From Cryomorphaceae bacterium (GTDB lineage: Bacteria > Bacteroidota > Bacteroidia > Flavobacteriales > Schleiferiaceae), in NCBI GenBank assembly GCA_003451355.1, contig DMDX01000133.1:1-5975 (forward strand): a stretch of 5,975 bases of DNA. Reading direction: 5' to 3'. This document shows, piece by piece, positions 1 through 4,443 of this stretch (within the stretch, counting starts at the first letter, position 1; the number at the start of each line of letters is the position of its first letter). Both the position numbers and the translations under genes were made by a program. The notes beneath the pieces are model-generated. The model made no database searches and was not told the DNA's origin. It saw only the letters and a list, made by a program, of their open reading frames with translations.

Positions 1-259
1 CGCCAAAGTATTCGTTTAAAACATTTTTGGTGAGATCGTCCGTGGTCGGGCCGAGGCCGCCCGTAATCAGGACCCACTTGGTATCAGGAAGCAGGGCATC
101 CAATGCCGCGCACACGTCGTCCACCCGATCCGAAATCACGGTTTTGCGGCGTAGCGTCACCCCCAGTTCGGCCAGCTGCTCACCAATCCATGCCGAATTC
201 GTGTCAATCGTTTGGCCGAGCAACAGCTCGGTTCCGATGGCAATAACCTCAGCCTGCAC
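1..259 (-). CDS. cinA: CinA-like protein, N-terminal molybdopterin-binding domain (partial, runs off left edge)
   Basis: The N-terminal 86 residues of a CinA family protein are present; the rest lies beyond base 1. The fold is the MoaB/Mog-like molybdopterin-binding (MoCF_biosynth) domain. Visible family motifs are GTELLLGQ at about residues 8-15, DTNSAWIG just after, and GGLGPTTDDLTKN near residue 70. In full-length CinA this domain carries ADP-ribose pyrophosphatase activity and is usually followed by an NMN deamidase domain, which cannot be seen here. The start is GTG at 259: an in-frame TAG lies two codons upstream, so nothing longer is possible and the next candidates would cut into the domain. 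The gene begins 3 bp after the stop of the thioredoxin-fold gene on the same strand, so the two are probably co-transcribed. No clear Shine-Dalgarno sequence precedes it. The identification is firm; the full domain content is unknown. Confidence 0.93.
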   Translation of the reverse strand, partial: MQAEVIAIGTELLLGQTIDTNSAWIGEQLAELGVTLRRKTVISDRVDDVCAALDALLPDTKWVLITGGLGPTTDDLTKNVLNEYFG

Positions 260-262
260 GCT

Positions 263-898
263 CTACTGAACGCGTTTAATGCTGCATCCGAGGTACTTCG
301 TCTGCGGAACCTTGACCTGCTGTCCTTTTGCCACCGCGTTCATCGCATCCAGCAACCAGTTCTTTTTGACTTTTTTTGCGGAATCGACGTTGTCGTCAAT
401 CGCACCCGTGTACACAAGTACGCCAGTTCCATCAAACAAAAACACATGCGGAGTGGTACGTGCACCAAATGCATCTGCCACCTGGTGCCGGTCGTCCACG
501 AGCAGCGGAGCCTGGTACTTGTACTTCTTCCATCGGGCCCGCATGGCCTCCGCGGATTCGGTGGTTCCGCGGTTCGCCTCGTTCGAGTTTACAAAGGCCA
601 CCCCAATATCAAGCTTGCGCGCCAACGCAGCGATCGATGGGTAGCGCCCCTCCCAGCCCTCGGATTTGTCGCCATTCCCAACCACAAACGGGCATGAATT
701 ACTCGTAAAAATCACCAGCAAACCATGTGTTTTTTGCAGCGACCCCAAAGTAGCCGACGCATCGTCTTCACGGGTGGCATCTCCAAGCAAATGCTCAGCC
801 ATGGGTAGTGAGGTGCCCAACTTAATGGGCTCCGGAAGCTTTTGGGCCCCGGCGATCCCCGCCGCGAGGCCCAATAAAAGTGTCATAAAGTGTCGCAT
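263..898 (-). CDS. Secreted thioredoxin-fold / redoxin-domain protein
   Basis: This 211-residue protein has a thioredoxin/AhpC-like fold. Residues 1-18 form a Sec signal peptide (short basic start, hydrophobic LLLGLAAGIAGA core, probable cleavage after Ala18), so it should act outside the cytoplasm. The redox centre is SNSCPFVV (Cys69) at the end of the first core strand. The cis-proline loop is RTTPHVFLFD (Pro150). The tail TKYLGCSIKRVQ (Cys205) matches the conserved GCSIKW ending of a redoxin family that usually reads CNHCPFV at the active site. Here the CxxC is reduced to SxxC, leaving Cys69 and Cys205 as the only cysteines. Partner and substrate are unknown; thiol-disulfide exchange or peroxide handling is inferred from the fold. 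The start at 898 preserves the signal peptide; Met5 is an alternative. It is the first gene of a short unit with cinA, and no clear ribosome binding site is visible. Confidence 0.85.
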   Translation of the reverse strand: MRHFMTLLLGLAAGIAGAQKLPEPIKLGTSLPMAEHLLGDATREDDASATLGSLQKTHGLLVIFTSNSCPFVVGNGDKSEGWEGRYPSIAALARKLDIGVAFVNSNEANRGTTESAEAMRARWKKYKYQAPLLVDDRHQVADAFGARTTPHVFLFDGTGVLVYTGAIDDNVDSAKKVKKNWLLDAMNAVAKGQQVKVPQTKYLGCSIKRVQ

Positions 899-1089
899 AG
901 CTGCAAGGTAGTACGGAGTTGGCGAGGTTGGCTCGTTAGCAAGACTGGTAAAATTGGCGAGTTTGGCTCGTTAGCTTCTGGCTACTGGCTCGCTAGCTTC
1001 TCGCTCGCGGCCGGGCGCCGTGGCGACCTTTGTGCCACAGTAAACATTTAAAAACGTATCTGCGTTGAACTGAGGTCACACCCGTCAGC
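899..1089. promoter_or_regulatory. Divergent intergenic region between the redoxin gene and yaaA
   Basis: This 191-bp gap separates two divergent starts and must hold promoters for both. The left half (about 919-1000) is filled with degenerate repeats listed separately. The right half has an AT-rich patch at 1041-1059 within otherwise GC-rich sequence, the likeliest place for a yaaA promoter, but I find no convincing -35/-10 pair. GAGGT at 1072-1076 resembles a Shine-Dalgarno core but ends 13 bases before the yaaA ATG, farther than usual. No open reading frame here looks real. Confidence 0.45.
919..1000. repeat. Degenerate short direct repeats (core GGCTCGTTAGC)
   Basis: Two 22-bp copies at 919-940 and 954-975 differ at one position, and both end in TTGGCTCGTTAGC. 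A third, shorter and diverged copy containing GGCTCGCTAGCTTC lies at 987-1000 and repeats 965-978 with one change, at a 22-bp step. The spacing is irregular (35 then 22 bp), so this is not a simple satellite. The unit has no coding potential I recognise. It may be one site of a dispersed intergenic repeat family in this genome, but only this window can be seen. Confidence 0.6.
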
Positions 1090-1812
1090 ATGAAGATCCT
1101 ACTCTCTCCCTCCAAAACGATGAACGCGGTTACGGCTCCGACCGGAACCTCCGCCGCACCCTTGCTCGAGCTGGCTGGATCGTTGGCGGATCGCGTCCGT
1201 TCCGAAGTACGAGATTGGGCCAATTGGTACGACTGCAGTGCCAAAGTAGCCGACGCTGCCGCACAACAGTGGTCGGCTTGGACGCCGGATTCGCCCGGAA
1301 CCAAAGCCGCCTGGACCTTTACCGGCGAAGCGTTTGGCCGCCTTAAGCCCGACCTATGGACCAAACCTGATGTGGCCGAACAGCGCCTGCGCATCATGTC
1401 GGGCTTGTACGGAATTCTGCGCCCCAGCGACAGCGTGCTCCCCTACCGCCTTGACGTCGGGCAAAGCCTTGGCGGCGAGCGAATTATCCACACATGGAAA
1501 GAGCCCGTCACAAATTGGCTGCATCACGACGCCCAAGGTTGCCCCATTGTCAACTGCGCCAGCGACGAGTACGCTGAGGTGATTGATCGGTCTCAATTTG
1601 AGTGGATTGACTGCGTATTCCTTCAGACGGTCAATGGCAAAACCCGCTCGGTTTCGGCCCTAAGTAAGCAGGCGCGCGGAGCCATGGCGCGATTTCTCGC
1701 CAACCATTCGAGTTCCGACCCCGAAGCGGCTAAAACGTTTACCGAAGAGGGCTACCGTTTTCACGCTTCGGAATCAGAGTCCGCCCGCTGGGTCTTTCTT
1801 CGGAAGCCATGA
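1090..1812 (+). CDS. yaaA: YaaA family peroxide stress protein (DUF328/UPF0246)
   Basis: YaaA proteins protect against hydrogen peroxide; in E. coli YaaA limits free intracellular iron and so DNA damage by Fenton chemistry, and the fold has been reported to bind DNA. This 240-residue copy is close to the usual length (about 240-260). Diagnostic segments are ILLSPSKTM at residues 3-11, FTGEAFGRLKPDLW near 76-89, MSGLYGILRP at 103-112 followed by PYRLDVG, NCASDEY at 155-161, SALSKQARGAMARF starting at 189, and GYRFH at 221-225. The N-terminal third is more divergent than the rest. The ATG at 1090 begins exactly at the family's usual MKI start. The gene overlaps the photolyase gene by four bases (ATGA at 1809-1812), which suggests translational coupling and a shared DNA-protection role. 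It is cytoplasmic, with no signal peptide. Confidence 0.95.
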   Translation: MKILLSPSKTMNAVTAPTGTSAAPLLELAGSLADRVRSEVRDWANWYDCSAKVADAAAQQWSAWTPDSPGTKAAWTFTGEAFGRLKPDLWTKPDVAEQRLRIMSGLYGILRPSDSVLPYRLDVGQSLGGERIIHTWKEPVTNWLHHDAQGCPIVNCASDEYAEVIDRSQFEWIDCVFLQTVNGKTRSVSALSKQARGAMARFLANHSSSDPEAAKTFTEEGYRFHASESESARWVFLRKP

Positions 1813-3428
1813 AACTCCAAGTCGTTTGGTTCAAACGCGACCTGCGTTGGGAGGACCATGCGCCCCTAGCCGCCGCAGTCGCTAATGGCCAACCGGTCGT
1901 CGCCCTGCTCCTTCACGAGCCCTCCCTGTGGGCTCAACCCGTGTACTCCAACCGCCATGCCTGCTTTGAATACGAATCGGCTGCGGAACTCGCTGGGACG
2001 CGTCCGCTGCTTGGAGAATTGGATATTCGAGCGGTTAATGCGCCCGAAGGCCGCGAAACCAGTAACGATGCGGCCGAAGGCCGCGAAACCAGCAACGATG
2101 CGGCCGCAGGCCGCGGAACCAGCAACGATGCGGCCGCAGGCCGCAATCACCTGCCGTTTTTTTACGTGGCCGCCGAAGCGACTGAAGCATTTGAAGCGCT
2201 TGAAGCGTTTGCGGGCATCCCCATTGGCGCCGTGTACAGCCATCAAGAAATTGGCATCGAAACCTCGTTTGCTCGCGACCGCCACATGAAAAAGTGGTTC
2301 AAGAAGCGCGGAATCACCTGGCACGAATCGCCCTATGGTTCGGTGCGTCGGGGACTCAAACGCCGCGACGACTGGAACGCACACTGGAACGAGGTCATGT
2401 TTAAGGAGCCACTTGTGCAGGCGGACTGGGCCCTGGGGCAAGCGTGGAAGCCTTCGCCTCCCTGGATCGATTGGGCCCAAGCGCATCAAGTGGAGCGCCC
2501 GGCACGCGAAGCGGGCGTCGCCCAAACGGGCGGCGCGGCCTGGGGGCATCGCTACCTGCGGAGCTTTGTGGCGGGAGGCCGCGGGCGCGGGTATATGGCT
2601 CACATTTCAAAGCCTGAGGGCGCGCGAAACCACTGCAGTCGCCTGTCCCCCTACCTCGCATGGGGCAACTTGAGCCTCAAGCAGGTTGTGCGGAACCTAG
2701 CCGAAACACGCAGCGGCGAACTCCTTGCGATGCGGGACGCTCGAGCCTTCGCCAGCCGACTTCGGTGGCGCGAGCACTTCATTCAAAAATTCGAATCGGA
2801 ACCTCGAATGGAGTTCGAGCACGTGAACAGAGGCTACAACCAGCAGACGTTTAGCACGAGTTCCGCACATTTAAACGCTTGGAAACTGGGGCAGACCGGG
2901 GTCCCCATGGTGGATGCCTGCATGCGCAGCCTCAACGAAACCGGATACCTCAACTTTCGCATGCGGGCCATGCTCGTGAGCTTCGGGTGCCACGCACTCA
3001 ACCTTAACTGGAAGGACCTGAGCGCCCACCTTGCGCAGCAATTTCTTGATTTTGAACCAGGTATTCACTACCCACAACTTCAAATGCAGGCCGCGGTTAC
3101 GGGCGTCAACACCGTCCGCATTTACAACCCCGTCAAGCAGGCCGAAGAGCAGGATCCCCACGGAACGTTCATTGAACGCTGGGTTTCTGAACTCGCTCCA
3201 CTGCCCATGCCCTTTCGCGCCGCCCCCTGGATGCTGACTGAAATCGACTGTGTGGGCTATGGGTTTCAATTCGGAACCGACTACCCCGCACCCCTCGTGG
3301 ACCTCACTACGGCCCTTCGCGAAGCTCGAATTCGCTTGTACGGAGCAAAAAAGCGCCCCGAAGTCCGCGCCGAAAAAAACCGAATTCTCGAAATGCACGT
3401 GGCGCCCCAGCGCAAAAAGCGAGGCTAA
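1809..3428 (+). CDS. Photolyase/cryptochrome family flavoprotein, atypical (NewPHL-like) branch
   Basis: Members use FAD and blue/near-UV light to repair UV lesions in DNA or to signal. The 539-residue protein has an N-terminal antenna domain (VVWFKRDLRWEDHAPL at residues 5-20; SHQEIG) and a C-terminal FAD-binding helical domain (SRLSPYLAWG at 277-286, RWREHFIQKFE from 319, GVPMVDACMRSLNETGYLNFRMRAM ending at 388, EPGIHYPQLQMQ at 416-427, RIYNPVKQ at 437-444). The segment before RIYNP lacks the class I NNGxWQW pattern. The position of the middle electron-relay Trp (TGW in E. coli Phr) is Tyr380, and the inner one appears to be Gln. This GIHxPQxQMQ/NTVRIYNPVKQ signature fits the branch I know as NewPHL, reported to repair CPDs in single-stranded DNA; that placement is from memory. 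Residues 78-112 are an in-frame repeat insertion in the antenna domain. The start overlaps the yaaA stop. The stop interlocks with the stop of the convergent DUF2805 gene. Confidence 0.92.
   Translation: MKLQVVWFKRDLRWEDHAPLAAAVANGQPVVALLLHEPSLWAQPVYSNRHACFEYESAAELAGTRPLLGELDIRAVNAPEGRETSNDAAEGRETSNDAAAGRGTSNDAAAGRNHLPFFYVAAEATEAFEALEAFAGIPIGAVYSHQEIGIETSFARDRHMKKWFKKRGITWHESPYGSVRRGLKRRDDWNAHWNEVMFKEPLVQADWALGQAWKPSPPWIDWAQAHQVERPAREAGVAQTGGAAWGHRYLRSFVAGGRGRGYMAHISKPEGARNHCSRLSPYLAWGNLSLKQVVRNLAETRSGELLAMRDARAFASRLRWREHFIQKFESEPRMEFEHVNRGYNQQTFSTSSAHLNAWKLGQTGVPMVDACMRSLNETGYLNFRMRAMLVSFGCHALNLNWKDLSAHLAQQFLDFEPGIHYPQLQMQAAVTGVNTVRIYNPVKQAEEQDPHGTFIERWVSELAPLPMPFRAAPWMLTEIDCVGYGFQFGTDYPAPLVDLTTALREARIRLYGAKKRPEVRAEKNRILEMHVAPQRKKRG
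2041..2144 (+). repeat. In-frame 30-bp tandem repeat with palindromic units inside the photolyase gene
   Basis: Three 30-bp units (2041-2070, 2071-2100, 2101-2130) plus a 14-bp partial fourth lie in register with the reading frame. Each unit combines a short palindrome, GCGGCC-GMA-GGCCGC in the better copies (2070-2084, 2100-2114, 2130-2144), with a 15-bp spacer GAAACCAGYAACGAT; the third spacer starts GGAACC. The period is a multiple of three, so the gene gains a ten-residue repeat, AAEGRETSND and variants, over residues 78-112. It sits between LGELDIRAVN and HLPFFYVA, probably a surface loop of the antenna domain. The copies are nearly identical in DNA, which suggests recent expansion. Confidence 0.9.
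2175..2210 (+). repeat. Four-copy 9-bp tandem repeat (GAAGCNNYT)
   Basis: Four consecutive 9-bp units share GAAGC and vary in the last four bases. They encode (E-A-x)4 within VAAEATEAFEALEAFAG of the photolyase antenna domain, at about residues 123-134. The sequence is off the +1 frame by one base relative to the unit, yet the protein periodicity of three is plain and predicts an amphipathic helix. It lies 30 bp downstream of the 30-bp repeat and may be ordinary helix codon bias rather than a true satellite. Confidence 0.5.
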
Positions 3429-3682
3429 CTAAAGCGTTGGTTGCTGCTCTTGAATCGACCTTTTTCAAAGTCTCTTAGCATCAGGTGCTTGGTCTTGCGA
3501 CCCGTGACTCGTTCGCGCCACATTCGAAAGGACGATGCCTTCATGTGCTTGCGCATCAGGGCTCTAACGTCGTTTTCGCGCAATCCAAACTGCACGTAAA
3601 TCGCTTCGAACGGAGTCCGATCTTCCCAGGCCATGGCGATAACCCGGTCAATATCAGCTTCTGATAGTTCGTTGCTAAGCAT
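3425..3682 (-). CDS. DUF2805 / TIGR03643 family protein
   Basis: This 85-residue protein matches the small family TIGR03643 (DUF2805), whose function is not established. Nearly the whole family signature is present: DIDRVIAMAWEDRTPFEAI at residues 10-28, QFGL at 31-34, VRALMRKHMKASSFRMWRERV at 39-59 and TGRKTKH at 60-66. The TPFEAIYVQFGLRENDVRALMRK stretch has the spacing of a helix-turn-helix, and the C-terminus is strongly basic, so nucleic-acid binding is a reasonable inference. Its stop (TAG read on the minus strand, 3425-3427) overlaps the photolyase TAA (3426-3428), so the two genes converge with no spacer or terminator. From memory, TIGR03643 genes often lie near photolyase/cryptochrome and DUF2256 genes in marine bacteria. 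The ATG at 3682 gives the usual family length. There is no clear ribosome binding site. Confidence 0.92.
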   Translation of the reverse strand: MLSNELSEADIDRVIAMAWEDRTPFEAIYVQFGLRENDVRALMRKHMKASSFRMWRERVTGRKTKHLMLRDFEKGRFKSSNQRFS

Positions 3683-3752
3683 TTAGAGTTCGGTATTCCC
3701 GTTTCAACGCGGTTGGCGGTTGAAAAGTTCCGGAGCCCTGCTCAAAGTTCAA

Positions 3753-3768
3753 AGTGATATCAGTCACA
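3753..3768. promoter_or_regulatory. CRP/FNR-type operator candidate
   Basis: The sequence AGTGA-TATCAG-TCACA matches the CRP half-site layout TGTGA-N6-TCACA with a single change in the ten defined bases. It lies 54 bp upstream of the rhodanese ATG and 70 bp upstream of the DUF2805 ATG. The second TCAAAGT repeat overlaps its left arm. A CRP/FNR-family regulator could act on either gene; the regulator itself is not in the window. Confidence 0.4.
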
Positions 3769-3797
3769 TTGCTACCTTGGAGGACCTTTTAGTTTTG
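3769..3797 (+). promoter_or_regulatory. Possible Bacteroidota-type promoter for the rhodanese gene
   Basis: TAGTTTTG at 3790-3797 is an exact match to the Bacteroidota -7 element TAnnTTTG, with a TTG at 3769-3771 at about the right distance for the -33 element. Transcription would start around 3803, giving a leader of about 20 bases without Shine-Dalgarno, as is normal in that phylum. The motif is short and the phylum is not established, so this is tentative. Confidence 0.3.
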
Positions 3798-3822
3798 ACT
3801 TAAACCTTTATCACCCGTTACC

Positions 3823-4089
3823 ATGACCGAATTGATTTCAGCTGGCGCCTTTTTAGTTGATGTACGCACCCCCGAAGAATTTGAATCGGGCCACGTGAAT
3901 GCATCTATCAACATCCCGTTGGATGAAGTTGCAGACCGCCTCGAAGAGTTTTCTGGCAAAGACCACATCGTTGTTTTTTGCCGCAGCGGAAACCGCAGCG
4001 GAATGGCCAAAGCAATCTTAGCTCAAGCCGGAATCACCAACGTCACCAACGGCGGAACCTGGCAGGACGTCAAGCAATTCATCGACTAA
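3823..4089 (+). CDS. Single-domain rhodanese-like sulfurtransferase
   Basis: This 88-residue protein is a stand-alone rhodanese domain, similar in size to GlpE/PspE-type enzymes that move sulfane sulfur between thiols through a cysteine persulfide. It has the entry motif LVDVRTPEEFESGHVNASINIPL at residues 11-33, the catalytic loop CRSGNRSG with Cys53 at its head, and the C-terminal GGTWQDVK. No signal peptide is present, so it is cytoplasmic. The ATG at 3823 leaves a complete minimal domain. It is followed after 12 bp by the YeeE/YedE remnant on the same strand. Rhodaneses often sit in operons with YeeE/YedE thiosulfate or sulfur-compound transporters, which suggests its original job was handling imported sulfur. 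With the transporter broken, its present role is unclear. Confidence 0.95.
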   Translation: MTELISAGAFLVDVRTPEEFESGHVNASINIPLDEVADRLEEFSGKDHIVVFCRSGNRSGMAKAILAQAGITNVTNGGTWQDVKQFID

Positions 4090-4101
4090 TTTTTCGGAAT
4101 C

Positions 4102-4443
4102 ATGTGGGAATTTCTCATTAACCCTTGGCCGTGGTGGTTCTCAGGAGCCGCCATCTCGGTCACCATGTTCGCACTCATTCTGTTTGGGCGCAGCTTTGGA
4201 TTCTCAAGCAACCTGCGCACCCTGTGCGCCATTGCTTCGCGCCGTCGGGTCAAATTCTTTGATTTTGACTGGAAAAAAGAGGTCTGGAACCTGATCTTCT
4301 TGGTCGGAGCCATCATCGGAGGCTACCTCGCCAGCACCACCACCTCATGCCCCGCAAGAGTCAGAGAGGTTGCGAGTGATTTGGGTTCCGCGCGAAGTAG
4401 ATCTGTCCAGTCACTGTCGCGCAGCGCGGTGGGCAGGTTGTAG
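4102..4443 (+). pseudogene. Truncated YeeE/YedE (DUF6691-like) sulfur-transport membrane protein
   Basis: Residues 1-78 closely resemble the N-terminus of half-size YeeE/YedE transporter proteins: start MWEFLINPWPWWFSG, a first membrane helix at about residues 9-30, GFSSNLRTLCA at 33-43, FFDFDWKKEVWNL at 52-64 and a second helix ending GAIIGGYLAS at 69-78. From codon 79 (base 4336) family similarity stops. The remaining 35 residues are polar, have no membrane helix and are simply the antisense of the amylase 3' end. The characteristic later part of the family, including the GFGTRYAGGCTSGH-type pore segment, is missing. Half-size members are usually about 180-190 residues. The gene therefore appears cut by a rearrangement near 4326-4350 and is probably non-functional. 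It starts 12 bp after the rhodanese stop. An assembly error is the main alternative. Confidence 0.8.

Larger units (their letters stand above)
3683..3822. promoter_or_regulatory. Divergent regulatory region between DUF2805 and rhodanese genes
   Basis: This 140-bp region serves both divergent genes. It contains a tandem TCAAAGT pair at 3742-3755, a CRP/FNR-like palindrome at 3753-3768, and a TAnnTTTG element at 3790-3797. GGAGG at 3779-3783 looks like a Shine-Dalgarno sequence but lies 39 bases before the rhodanese ATG with no usable start behind it, so I do not treat it as one. Confidence 0.55.

Noticed and set aside
212..697. A 161-codon plus-strand frame opposite the redoxin gene.
   Set aside because: The minus strand here encodes a clear signal peptide and redoxin motifs; the plus-strand translation has no recognisable features.
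2041..2150. CRISPR-like appearance of regularly spaced short palindromes.
   Set aside because: The 15-bp spacers are essentially identical, the period is only 30 bp, there are no cas genes, and the array is in frame within a coding gene.
1866..2603. A 245-codon minus-strand frame opposite the photolyase.
   Set aside because: It is antisense to conserved photolyase sequence, its product is low-complexity and basic, and it is open partly because the 30-bp repeat has no stop in several frames.
3779..3783. GGAGG as the ribosome binding site of the rhodanese gene.
   Set aside because: It lies 39 bases upstream of the ATG, and the only nearby alternative start (TTG at 3795) meets a stop two codons later.
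3981..4004. A 12-bp direct repeat (CCGCAGCGGAAA/T) in the rhodanese gene.
   Set aside because: It encodes RSGN-RSGM of the conserved catalytic loop CRSGNRSG, so the protein motif explains it.
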